Shown in pieces: positions 11,749-21,814 of a DNA stretch of 22,225 bases (position 1 is its first letter; each line of letters begins with the position of its first letter). Location: assembly GCA_010014835.2 (NCBI GenBank), contig JAAAKB020000024.1, forward strand, positions 1,358,082 through 1,380,306, read 5' to 3'. The notes below the pieces were generated by a model. It did no database searches, was not told the DNA's origin, and saw nothing but the letters and a program-made list of their open reading frames with translations. Source of the stretch: Apostichopus leukothele (taxonomy: Eukaryota; Echinodermata; Holothuroidea; Aspidochirotida; Stichopodidae). The position numbers and the translations under genes were made by a program.

Positions 11749-12200
11749 AAAAAAAATTAAATGCCATTTTTAAATTTTCATTGGACAGAGGAAATGAAAT
11801 CATATTGTTTCATTGGTGGAGTCGTGTGGCCTTAAACTTAGAAACAACCAAAGTTGCCACAGTGAAACAAGAAAACATCAAGTTTTTAATTTGAGACACT
11901 TTCATAGATCATTCCACCCATTTAGCGGAATTATACAGTAAACTTCAATGTACACGATGCTGGGGAAATCTTTCCCGACCTTTACCATCGAGGAAATCGC
12001 ATAGCTGAAGGATAGAACTAAACCACTGAGAACAATCAGCAAGATCTTATCACTGCTATCATGATTAAAAAGAACATCATACAGTAGCCATTACTACATT
12101 GCGAATTTACCGTCTTAGTGCTGATAGTCGACTCTTTTTTTTGTGGTCGATTAATTGCATCACTCTTCTCGTGATTACTGCGATTACTCGGTTACAGTTA

Positions 12201-12208
12201 TGACGTCA
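12201..12208. promoter_or_regulatory. Perfect CRE palindrome TGACGTCA
   Basis: The full 8-bp cAMP-response element consensus (CREB/ATF) lies inside the putative transposon, about 650 bp upstream of the minus-strand ATG. One such site in 22 kb is not far from chance, so a regulatory role is only a possibility. Confidence 0.3.
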
Positions 12209-12827
12209 TCACTGTCATTTTAACATTGCAGAAATACAGTCAAAACAATCTTTTTTTCATGGTGCACTGTTTTTATGTGTTCTTTCGTATCTTAACGTGT
12301 GGTGTCTAAATCACGTTAAAACATCTACCAAACAAATACTGCGAACAACTTTCAATCTATAACATTTCTTAAAATCGCTAGTAGTAAATCAAAACCTTTC
12401 GAATGAATCTACGAGGCTACTACAACTACTAGCAATATAATAAAAGCAAATGTGCAAACAATGAATAGATGTAACACCTTGTAGCGGTGTGATGATTAGT
12501 ATGCAAGAGTTTTCTGTAGAAGGTCGTTCTAGGCTAGGCTCTAGCCTACCTCGAAGGCAGGCACATTGAATTCAACTACACCGCATTCGACACACTCGAT
12601 CAGAAATCCCCTAAATGTGATCCAAGCCAGTAATGAAATAATTGTAAACATTTGAAGAAATGACCAATACTTTGGCAATCGTAAAAGATTTATAACTTAC
12701 AAATTTGCGATTATGCGCAATGATTAAACATTGCTAGGACTGAATGTTGCACTGCAGACCAAGTGTATTACTGACAAGTAAACGCATGAATCTGACCGGA
12801 GCAGGTGCTTGCCGATTTTTAACACAG

Positions 12828-12850
12828 CACAGTGCTAGTGTAGCACTGTG
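12828..12850. repeat. Short hairpin CACAGTGCTA-GTG-TAGCACTGTG
   Basis: Perfect 10-base arms (12828-12837 and 12841-12850) flank a 3-base spacer. The TAGCACTGTG arm is again hAT-end-like, so this could be a nested or internal terminal sequence of the element in which it lies. No RNA gene is implied. Confidence 0.6.
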
Positions 12851-13465
12851 AGAACCTGTATACTATTGCAATATTTGCTGACAAACTGCTTTAGTGTTGT
12901 TTTTGATAGGTTAGGCTATTATTCAAAAGCAGTTTATGTGTAGTGCTAGTTTTAAGTCGAACAAAATTTAGGTTTTGAGCGTGATTAATCAAACTTCAAA
13001 AGTGTAATCTGACAAACTGGCGATTTATCGATTACGACTATCAGCACTAGAACTAGTAGTAGTACATCATTATCATAACATCACCATCTTAACTTGTTAG
13101 TCTAGTAGCTGCAAGTATAATTATAGGATGTAGCACATTCATATAAAGAGGTGCTAACAATCCAACATGAGCCTTATTATTTAGAGTTAAAAGCTAAATA
13201 AATGTGTACATGTCATTCAATCATTACCTTTCAATGTTGCATTTCTGGAATCTGGACACAAAATTAATCACATCATTAGGGTGAGTAATCCTTCTGTGAT
13301 TGCAAACTCATTTTGGACTAATATTTTGAACTAGTATTTAGAAAAGAACCTCTTGCAATGCAAGTGCTGACAAACTACGACATTACCCGTGGTTTTGACT
13401 GACAAATTAAAGAGCGAGTAACAGGTAGGGACAGCTCAAAGATTGGATTGTTTTAAATCTCACAC

Positions 13466-13531
13466 GTACTTACCATGTCAGACCAAAGTACTTACCATGA
13501 GAGACAAAAGTACTTACCATGAGAGACAAAA
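13466..13531 (-). repeat. 22-bp x3 minisatellite carrying three tandem splice donors
   Basis: Units begin GTACTTACCATG at 13466, 13488 and 13510; the last two are identical and the first differs at a few bases. Read on the minus strand each unit contains CATG|GTAAGTAC, whose GTAAGT matches the U1-pairing donor consensus in all six intron positions. The exon/intron boundaries would be at 13474/13473, 13496/13495 and 13518/13517. They face the acceptor at 11611 on the same strand, defining an intron of about 1.9 kb. Repeat: certain. Use as alternative donors: inferred. Confidence 0.9.
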
Positions 13532-14057
13532 AGTTTCCGAAGTCTTTAAGTTTGATAAAACTCTTAATCAACTAACTTTGTAAAGAAATGACTGACTTCC
13601 TGTGAGGTCATTGTACAGTTTAGGTGTAACTTTGTTTGTAACTCTTGTAACTGTTTCTATTTTATTTGTGATGCATCATTTAAAAGTGGAGGGGTGCTTT
13701 AGAGTGTGTTACCACACTTTATATTCCCCATCCCTACCACTTGAATTACATGAATATGAAGTGGATTTTTTTCAGATATCATTCAAGTGCGCTTATCTTT
13801 TGCCAGAGCTGTTTGCAGGCTGGGAAAGCAGACTCCCAAACTATTTTTTCTTTTTTCTCTTATTTTTTTCTTCTCTTATTATTTTTTCTCATATTTTTTT
13901 TGGGAGGCCGATTGCTCCAGACAATGCAACAGATTATGCAACACTGATAAATAGTGAAAGGAGATGTTGATCAAGGATAAAGAAAAGTATAATTTCCATG
14001 ATTTTGATGCAAATATGTCTAAATTTAAAAAAAACTAGTCACCAGCAATACACATAT

Positions 14058-14134
14058 ATAATAATAATAATAAATGAGACTTATATCGCGCCAAATCAGT
14101 AGACAAAAGTCACTGCTCAAGGCGCTTTACAGAG
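14058..14134 (+). repeat. Dispersed repeat with TAA-rich head and AAGGCGCTTTACAG core
   Basis: An ATAATAATAATAA head is followed by GAGACTTATATCGCGCCAA, then CACTGCTCAAGGCGCTTTACAG. I recall this pattern (TAA-rich run, 'TTATATCGCGCC', 'AAGGCGCTTTA') as a multicopy element in echinoderm and other marine invertebrate genomes; its exact class is unknown to me. It lies about 325 bp before the Smad exon, so in the intron. Only one copy is visible here. Confidence 0.55.
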
Positions 14135-14434
14135 AAAACAAATTAATATCATCTGTTTGTTGCATTAACTTCAGTGACATCTCTATATTACTGTTAAAAT
14201 CTATGTAGGATTGTCAAAATTTAGTAAGAACTGTAAATAGTTTTGCATGGTTAACTTTGGTAACGATCAGCCATCAGTAACTACTGGCACTTTTACTGTT
14301 ACCTGCCTGGTATACGGTACACAAGTTATACAATGTATATAAAATTATAAATTGACTTTGGTCCCCTCCCGGGGAAGATTGTCCATTATTCTGAAGACAG
14401 ATTTTTTGAATATCGTTTCTATAAAAAGCCCTTT

Positions 14435-14459
14435 CTTTGTTTCCGATTCTTTTGAACAG
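14435..14459 (+). other. 3' splice site of the Smad6/7 terminal exon
   Basis: A T-rich tract ending CGATTCTTTTGAACAG precedes the exon, and the conserved MH2 frame stays open across the junction. Cutting here leaves the first codon split after its first base (phase 1). Confidence 0.75.
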
Positions 14460-15001
14460 ATGCCGAGGAAGACGAGATGCATAGAAGGCGGCATTGGTGT
14501 AACGTGGCCTACTGGGAGAATCGCACACGAGTTGGACGCATGTACACGGTATTCAATGATCATGTAAATATCTTTTTAGAGCTACCTCATGGGAACGGAT
14601 TTTGCTTGGGTCTGTTACACAGGGAAAACAGATCCGAGCCTGTCGTGAGAACTAGAATGAAAATTGGCTGTGGACTTACACTCAGTTTGGAGTCGGACGG
14701 TGTGTGGGCGTATAAGCGCAGCAATTATGCCTTATTTGTGAACTCTCTCACGCTGAATTGGCCGCCCTCACGGACGTTTCGAGTCTGCAGAATCGAGCCG
14801 GGATTTTATCTGAAGATTTACGACTTTGCAAAGTCCAAACTGTTAGAACTGGACAAGAGGGAGCCCCAGCCACCGGACGGGCCCATCAACACACGGTCCA
14901 TACAGATAAGTTTCATCAAAGGCTGGGGGCCGAGATATTCAAGACAATTCATCACTTCCTGTCCGTGTTGGCTGGAAGTTATTTTAAGCCCTCAGCGGTG
15001 A
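14460..15001 (+). CDS. Inhibitory Smad (Smad6/7), terminal exon with the whole MH2 domain
   Basis: This partial CDS is the 3'-terminal coding exon of an inhibitory Smad. These cytoplasmic/nuclear proteins block TGF-beta/BMP signals by occupying type I receptors, competing for Smad4 and recruiting Smurf ubiquitin ligases. Numbering from the in-frame Met at 14477, the MH2 domain starts at His6-Trp7-Cys8 (HWCNVAYWENRTRVGR, as in vertebrate HWC-VAYWE-RTRVGR). It continues through GNGFCLG, RTRMKIGCG and DGVWAYKR and ends KGWGPRYSRQF-ITSCPCWLEV at 148-169. The last residues are ILSPQR, with no SSXS phosphorylation tail; that absence marks an I-Smad rather than a receptor Smad. The DGP...ISF and ITSCPCWLE segments look more like Smad6, GNGFCLG and WLEV more like Smad7, as expected of a single invertebrate Smad6/7. 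The exon opens at 14460 with an acidic stretch (AEEDE) from the linker. The Met is internal, not the start. The linker's PY motif and the MH1-like region must lie upstream; I could not find them in this window. Confidence 0.93.
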
Positions 15002-15720
15002 CAGAAGAATGCAGGAGAGAGAGAGAAAGAGAGTCGGTTTCGAGATGCATTCTACGGTGACGAAGAAAATCCTATCATGATATTTTATATTCTATATTCT
15101 ATATATGAAACTTGTATATAATAATTCTTTTTACAATTATTTATGGTAAAAAAAACAACAATGGTACCATACTGTACCGACCATGTCAGTGTGCATCTAC
15201 TTTCAATCATTTCTATCTGGTTGTGAGTAAATTCTAACCCTAAGCATATGCAAAAAAAAAAGACATTTTTTTGTCGTCGTTGTCGTTATTCTGGCAAATA
15301 TGCTGGTGCTCTCTCTCCTTCATATATAACGTAAATAACGTAAATATATCAAAATGTATATTCCCCCCCATTCAAAAAAGTTTTAGAGGTAAAATTTATT
15401 TATTGGCTCCAAGCATTTATAATAAGTTTTAGGGAAGAAAGTTACAATATAGCACAAAATCTTCATCATCAGGGAGTGACATTTGGTGACGACGAAAAAA
15501 AAAGTATTTTTTTCACCGTTCCATTTGAGCATGTCCAAAATGCATTTAAATACGACAGAGAAATTAAAGAATACATGGTCATAGAAAAAAATTGATCATT
15601 TTGCATGTTCTGAAGTTTAAATGGAAGGAAGAAATGATGACTTTATGAGGGAGTACGTACGGTCAGATCATGAGTTCTAATTAATAAATATGGTTAATAA
15701 ATATGCATACATATGGTTAA
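15002..15720 (+). other. 3' UTR of Smad6/7 (end estimated)
   Basis: It starts right after the TGA with a GA-rich run (15014-15034), then AT-rich sequence with no long ORF. The first AATAAA on this strand are at 15683 and 15696, so cleavage around 15700-15725 is the simplest end. A further AATAAA at 16061-16066 would give a longer form. Confidence 0.5.
15683..15701 (+). promoter_or_regulatory. Two AATAAA poly(A) signals
   Basis: AATAAA occurs at 15683-15688 and 15696-15701, about 680-700 bases after the Smad stop codon. They lie at the edge of and within the first copy of the 23-bp minisatellite. No strong GT-rich downstream element is obvious, so use is inferred. Confidence 0.45.
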
Positions 15721-15785
15721 TACATATGCATACATATGGTTAATACATATGCATACATATGGTTAATACATATGCATACATATGG
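15688..15785. repeat. 23-bp minisatellite, just over four copies
   Basis: ATATGGTTAATA recurs at 15688, 15711, 15734 and 15757, with a fragment at 15780. The unit is ATATGGTTAATA followed by CATATGCATAC, packed with the palindromes CATATG and ATGCAT. Copy 1 reads AATAAAT where the later copies read AATACAT; the others look identical. Confidence 0.95.
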
Positions 15786-18700
15786 TTTTCCAACCCAATA
15801 CTTGCCAGTATATTGCACCAGTCAGAAAGTGTGAACTACTTACATCGTTGGAGAATGTAGATTACGCATGTATGGAGAGGAGACAATTTTTTCGTAAGAT
15901 AATAATTATTAATTACTTGGCTAGCTGCTTTGACATTTCAGCAGGGACAATTTAAAGGGGCAAGGGGATATCGCCAAATGCTATCGTATATTCTGGCAGG
16001 CAAATGTAATACCTCCTTGTATAAAATTTCATGCACATCTCAAGTAATTAAGTGGTGTTCAATAAATCCTAAAAAGAGTATTTGTCTCAAATATTGTAAG
16101 AATGGAGAAAGTTACAAGTAGCAACTCTACAAGAGCTGTGAAATGGTAATCATGCATAAATGGGTAATAAGGGAATGGTGGGGGAGAGGGGGGTAAACAG
16201 GGCCTGGTTGCTGTATTCAGGGTAGCATTAAATTTCATCCCCAACCGTTTGTGTTGTGAAGAAAAGTTCTGCCAGTCAAAAAAGGCCATAACAGTATTGT
16301 TCTTCTACTCTGGATGTGTTTGTGAGGGGGAGAGGTATGGTTTGCTACAGTATACTGCACTGTCTGAAAGGACCTAATGTAGCTTCTAATGAAATTTTGG
16401 CAAAGCATGAAGAAATATTGTTCCTCTCTGGTATCAAGATCTGGTGATGTTTTGTTTGTTACTATAACTGAACTATTAATCTACTTTAATATATTTCATC
16501 AAAGAAAAACCATGTTTGTAAGCAAAGATAGTAAGCCAGGGTTGTGATGCAAGTTACTGTTGCCGACAACTGATTTTCATTCTCTTGAGAGGTAGCTAAA
16601 TTGTGGCAGGGTGCCACTTTTACATAATAGACCCTGAGCTCTTTAAACTTTTGACTTAAACACAACCCATGTGGCTACTCATTAAATACTGTACCAATAC
16701 CAAACAACAAATCATTCATGTAACCTTTGACTCTTTGTTGTTTGATGTCTCTAAGATGGTCCATCCAGCAGGTTCATAATGAGCTTGTAATATCTACTAT
16801 GTAGTTATGACTACCATTTTATGTTGGTGCAAATAGAAGAAATAAACAAATTGGTAAATATTTTATTGCTGCAGGGTACTCTGGTAGTTTTAGTGAAGGG
16901 AAGAATATTTGACAAAGGTATACAAGAATTTTGTTTCTTGCTGCCCATCTTGTGACACTAGTCTTATCCACACTGTTATGAATTCAATTGTTTAGCATAC
17001 ATGTGCAAGGTTAGCTGAGAATGTAATATTGTACAATGTGACATCCATATAATGAGTAGTGAGATTGTCTGATATATATGTCTCCCTCTAGGGTTTATGG
17101 TACATTTCTGTCCCTGAAAGCACAGTGTATTTAATGTCACTTCATCATATTTTCAATCTTATTTAAATTTCACAATGGCACAATCCATTCTACACATTCT
17201 TATATTATTTATACTACACCCCTGAAGTACTAGCCCAAACTGGCGCTTTGCATCTCCCGTAAAAGTATTGCTTGTGTAGCCTGGGACATTGTTTGCAAGT
17301 GCCTATAAATGAAACATTGGATAGCAATGGAATGTTATATATTATTGCTAGGCAGATATTAACATATTATGGTACTGTTGTAATGTTGGAGGAAACACAT
17401 CAGAATTTCTGTCTATTGCTCGGAAAGACCTAAACTAGTAAACTCAAAATGATTCCTTGACAATTAATAGAGCTCACAGTCAATTCCTTTATATGAAGCT
17501 TTGTAAATGGTATGTGATCATTATTGCATCACCAGGACGAAAAACATTCCTCTGCAAAGCTTTTAAGTTCATTTTATGTTTAACACAAACGTCCAGTGTA
17601 TTTTGCAGCACTCAATGAAACCATTAACTGCACACCTCACGTTAAATGAATTTAAGATTTGAAATGGATGGAATTTTGAAGGAAAAGTAAGGCTTTTAAC
17701 ATTACAACCAGTGTGACAATGTCCCTCTCCACTTTTGTGTTACCATATATTATTGTAAAATCTGGCTCAAAATATGATAAAAATGAAATTCAGAGTATGA
17801 TGTTATTGGTGTGGGGTTTACCAATGGACTCAGAATTTGAAGGTCTGTGAGAAGACCAACATTTCAGTAAATTTGATGAATGTTCTAGCAATACAATGGC
17901 CCATAATAGAGAATTTGCTTTGTGCTTTAATGTTGTGACTGTGAAGTCCTGTGTAGGCCATCCAACAGAGAAGTAAAATTCTGTACAGTATGCAATGCCT
18001 GCCAGTGGCGTAAAAATTTCCATGTACAAGTGTTATAAAATACCACAGCTTGGACATGTTTCATGAAGTTTGAGAGCTACGAACGGCCCGTCTTAGAAAT
18101 AAAGCTGAACATTTGATGTCAGTAAAAGTTAAGTGGTATTCACAAAAATACAAAAGTTGGGCATGACCAGTAATTGGAAGGTATTAATACTGCTAATAAC
18201 AAATGGATAGTTTAGTCTGTGGGGTGCCAAATGTGCATGTAATGACAGATGTTCGCTTAGTACCAAGGTTACATGCTTTCATCAAGTGCCTTAGGTTACC
18301 TCGACAACTATTAAACTGCTTTGGAAATAAACAGCAAACTTTCTTGTCAGTCCGCAGCAGTTTTATGTAAAGGTTTTCAAAACCGGTTGTTTTCATACGT
18401 GAATAATGTAATATTCCATGCCTAGGAGGATGGAAAGAACATGTTTCTTGCGCAATCAAACACCTTGGCACAGTACATGAACTCGGAAGTTAGTGACAGT
18501 GAGGAGGGTCAGTTTAGTAACCATAGGACACAAACATGTTAATGAATCAAAGCATATAGCTTTAAATTCCTTTAATATCTAGCTGCTCTGGATTCCTGTC
18601 TATATAATAAACTTATTCATGAACAGAAGTTTAAAGTCCAGTGGTCAGTGGTCATTAGTCTCCATTGTATTCTAACCTATCGTTTCTTTGCTCTTTCAAA

Positions 18701-19519
18701 TACATTCTTATTTTCAGTGTTAATGAAATGAGCCTGCTTGTTGCTGAAATGGTAAAATGTGAGGGTGGATTTTTGTGTAGGCTTGCCAGGCAATGGGCTA
18801 ATCTTCGTGGCCCAGACTTCAAATAATAACATTAATTGCTTTTGGTAGTGTTAATCTTAAAATGCAGAGACTATAATATATATGTTAGTGTTCCCAGAGG
18901 TGAAAGTTTTTTAATCAGATCGTCTCACACAACCTCACCATCCAATCCTACCATAACACATGTGCCCTGCCAATATTTGTTTTGACCTGTTAACCGTGAG
19001 GTTCATAACATAGCATGCTCTTTAGATGTGCATCTTTACGATATGAGTAGTATTTCTACAGAGGGCTACATTGAAATCTTCAATATGCAATGGTGGATTG
19101 ATTGGTGACTTAAACTTCATCTCCAGACTATCCCTTTAAAACTGAATGGAGACTGACTGCAACAATATTTTTATGCGAAAATTTGCTCGAAATGCCAGAG
19201 GACTACTGAATTTCCCACTATTTGAATATTTTCTATTTGTGACGAACACAGAAAGAGCAAAGCAATATGAAGATGCTAGGTTTAAATTATCCAACAGAAT
19301 CGGACAAACCAACCATCGGCAAGTCATTGACCTAAAGCTATATGTGTGTTTTGTAGGAATTTGACAGGAGGGTGTTTTAATTTTATTAATATCACAAAAA
19401 AAAAATTAATAATGATGTGCAAAGGGACAAATAACATGTTTTCAACCCACAAATTATATCTCTACATCCTTTCAATAGCACCACATGACAAGATGATTGG
19501 TATAAAGATATACATATCT
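15786..19519. other. Non-coding stretch, no supported gene
   Basis: AT-rich sequence without transposon ends, RNA genes or recognisable domains. It contains an AATAAA (16061) that might serve a longer Smad transcript, and G-rich patches near 16178-16195. Open frames are at most about 90 codons, and none, including 18193-18471 (minus) or 19146-19364 (plus), resembles a family I know. Most likely intergenic. Confidence 0.6.
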
Positions 19520-19560
19520 CTATATATATATATCTATTTACATATATATATGTATATATT
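19520..19560. repeat. (TA)n-rich microsatellite
   Basis: TATA runs interrupted by TCTATTTACA and TG. Simple sequence; it produces spurious Ile/Tyr-rich frames on both strands. Confidence 0.85.
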
Positions 19561-20718
19561 CTGGAATATCTTGAATTGCCTCTAAGTTGACCATACAAGC
19601 CAGTAAAATGGAAAAGTTGATTTCCAAGGCCTATCAGGAAGGTAATAGTTCCCTGTGGGCATTAAAAAAGACTATTATAAAAAAGACTATTATAACTTCA
19701 TTTGGTTCTTGGGGGTACTTGGAGACATAGCACTCACTGACTTAAACCTTAGCATGAAGTAGACAGGAACCTTGCCAAATATTCTGACAAAATCTAGCAA
19801 AAGGAATTTACTACTAAGTGTAGAAGCCAGTAAACGATAAAGTTTATACGAAGACTTCAGTTTGGTACGAACACGAAGGAGGAGGTGATGGGTTTCAAGA
19901 AGTGGCAACAATCAGATGAGGTAGTTTTGTGACGAAGTATTTAATTTGAGTGTGCAATGTCTCGTGTCAATTCACGCATACTGTATGTGTAGAAAATGGT
20001 ACCAACATTTGGGTATCTGCCGAGTTGTCTGAAAGGAGCATCAAATTCTGTTATTAAAACTTAGTGAAACGACATATTTATTGTGTCAGTTGACTTCTTT
20101 CAAATCAAAAGTTGTGAAGTACAAAGTTCAAATGTAAGATTATATCTTTTATAGTTCAATGATTAGACGAGAAATTGAATCCTCTGACAAACTTTGAGGA
20201 ATACTCAATAAGTATCAAATTGGTTTTCTTTGAAGATTTATATGTGTTTTTTTTTTTCAATTTGCACAGGAATTAAAATCATGAAGAAGCAAAAATATTG
20301 CTACGGATATCTGTCAGTTCAACCAAGAACAATCGGTTTTCTGTTTTTTTATACAAATCTGAACCAGGAGCCTATCGATGGTAGTGCATAAGTCATTTTT
20401 TGTGCAAAAACATCAATTTCAAATATCTTTGAATTGATTACTCTCTTCGGACTCCAAAATGACATTATCAGTTTTAAGACATGACAAGTCAGATCTGTAC
20501 ATATTATTGTATAATCTTAGCCAATAAAACTAAATAGTTTCATATTTTCCAAACAACAGCTGCTGCTGAAGACTTCACTTTTTGCAAATCCATGATATGC
20601 TATATCTGACTACAGTATATGCAACTATTCTTCCACATAAATTTAACTTTACTCTTTGTGCTTCCACTTCTTTTCAACCCTCCATGTTGCTTAAAACTTA
20701 CTCAGTTAATCCCTTAGA
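19561..20718. other. Non-coding stretch, no supported gene
   Basis: AT-rich with a small duplication of AAAAAAGACTATTATA around 19665-19695. No coding, RNA or mobile-element signal was recognised. Confidence 0.6.
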
Positions 20719-20733
20719 ATATATATATATATG

Positions 20734-20783
<50 letters not shown>

Positions 20784-20818
20784 TAAATATATATGTAATA
20801 CATATAATATATATATAA
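20719..20818. repeat. ~100-bp (TA)n microsatellite with periodic TG
   Basis: TA dinucleotides broken at intervals by ATGTAT, ending in ATAAATATATATG-type variants. Likely highly variable in length. Confidence 0.95.
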
Positions 20819-21478
20819 AATACTAGTTGTGCTTCAGGTTGTCGGGACATTTTGTGCTAAGTTTGCGGTTTCCTTTCTCAAATCAAAATCACATGCCCAC
20901 TGCTCTTCGAAGCTTGTGCCCCCACCGCCTCTCCCCCACAAACAACCCCCAACAAACACCACCCCCCCCCACACACACATGCACACAACCTGATTGAACC
21001 CATTCTTTCTGGCAATTCTGACAATATTTGAGCTGTCAGTGCAAGAGAACAACTGTTAATTATTATTAGTTTGTCTTTTAATTGCATGGCTTTATAACGT
21101 TCCTTTTATATATCTTATTTCTATTCTGAGAGGCCCATTATATTGCGGCGGGTGCGGGGTGGGGGTTATTATGGAGAAGATTATTTCTTATGAGAGTTAA
21201 ATTCTACATGGTCAACTTAGTGACTGCATTATTCTGCACTGCGGTGGATTGGAGGTATATACCGCCGTTGCACACAAAGCGATAAACTTCTTCGTTTATG
21301 GGTAGTGCTGTAAGTTTTCTATAATAAAAAGATTTTATTAGGTAGTTCTATTTTGACTTGGTTTCCTGTTTATATTCTAATTTGTTTTAAAGTTTGCTTT
21401 TATGTAAGTGTTCATTTCATCACTGCGTTATATTATTTTACTTTAGCCTACTACGATGAGGAGGTAGGGTGCAAGTAG
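20819..21478. other. Non-coding stretch with C-run, CA-run and G-rich patch
   Basis: The plus strand is C/A-rich at 20917-20990, including a nine-C run and (AC)n at 20962-20979. A G-rich patch lies at 21147-21167 (three G-runs of three or more, one short of a canonical four-run quadruplex). A small AT hairpin (ATAAAC/GTTTAT) lies near 21283-21298. No gene was supported. Confidence 0.5.
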
Positions 21479-21628
21479 TCCTTTCGTGGTCACTGCACTG
21501 CTGCCTTGGTGAAAGGAGTTGTTTCTAAACCATTAAAGGAACAGATTAAACTCCAAATTCGCAAACCAGAAATTCCAGAACCAAAGAAGACTCCATTGTC
21601 TTCTTCCGTTGGCATTTTGCGAGGGTAG
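21479..21628 (+). other. 49-codon open stretch, possible coding exon fragment
   Basis: Between in-frame stops at 21476 and 21626 the frame reads as a Lys/Pro-rich peptide ending KKTPLSSSVGILRG. It has no ATG and no convincing acceptor; the best T-rich AG lies upstream at 21446. It stands out because composition and codons look protein-like and the patch is more GC-rich than its surroundings. It matches nothing I recognise and could be chance. Confidence 0.15.
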
Positions 21629-21781
21629 AAACACTCAGCTCGCTGGCCCTATATATGATAGTGGTGACAGTTGTTTACCCTACCTGGTGTTACTAATAAT
21701 TATCTGTGTTATATAGAAAAGCAAACAGGATACTGGACATTGGAAAAGCTAGTTGTAATGTCGTTCGCAAAATGAGAACTA

Positions 21782-21814
21782 TATAAAAGTACCTCATCGG
21801 AAAAACATCAGATT
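21782..21814 (+). promoter_or_regulatory. Candidate core promoter: TATA box plus initiator
   Basis: TATAAAAG at 21782-21789 is followed by TCAGATT at 21808-21814, placing the would-be +1 A (21810) 28 bases after the first T of the TATA box, the spacing normal for TATA promoters. AGACA at 21844 resembles a DPE but is about seven bases too far down. The first ATG after it (21854) opens only 19 codons before a TAG, with possible GT donors nearby, so a short first coding exon is conceivable. No recognised gene follows in the window. Confidence 0.3.

Larger units (their letters stand above)
12116..13049. mobile_element. Probable non-autonomous hAT-like DNA transposon (~934 bp)
   Basis: TAGTGCTGATAGTCG at 12116-12130 is matched exactly by its reverse complement at 13035-13049, giving 15-bp terminal inverted repeats. 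The TAGTGCTG start fits the hAT end pattern. Both subterminal zones are rich in GATTA/ATTAATC-type strings (GGTCGATTAATTGC at left, GCGTGATTAATC at right), as in several hAT-derived miniature elements. No transposase frame exists inside, so it would need help in trans. The 8-base flanks (TACCGTCT and GAACTAGT) do not match, so the expected target duplication is degraded or the family is misassigned. It sits upstream of the minus-strand secreted-protein exon, probably in its intron. A chance 15-bp inverted pair at this distance is unlikely. Confidence 0.6.
13532..14459. other. Intronic/intergenic stretch upstream of the Smad exon
   Basis: The plus strand here is the 3' end of the last Smad6/7 intron. 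It contains a T-rich low-complexity run (about 13842-13900), which accounts for a spuriously hydrophobic open frame with no ATG start, and the dispersed repeat at 14058. If the minus-strand donors at 13474-13518 are used, bases just above 13518 are 5' leader exon of the secreted-protein gene. No further coding exon of Smad6/7 was recognised. Confidence 0.5.

Noticed and set aside
13602-13970. Hydrophobic 122-codon frame that looks like a membrane protein
   Set aside because: Its first codon is GTG, not ATG. The hydrophobic runs come from T-rich low-complexity DNA, and nothing in it is conserved as far as I can tell.
14274-14567. Minus-strand and alternate-frame ORFs over the Smad acceptor region
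   Set aside because: They are shadows of the plus-strand Smad6/7 exon and its intron end.
18193-18471. Minus-strand 92-codon frame considered as a LINE reverse-transcriptase tail
   Set aside because: None of the usual reverse-transcriptase or C-terminal LINE motifs could be read in it.
20834-21087. Two overlapping minus-strand frames with Gly/Val/Cys-rich stretches
   Set aside because: The composition comes from the C-run and CA-run at 20917-20990 read backwards, which is low-complexity sequence.
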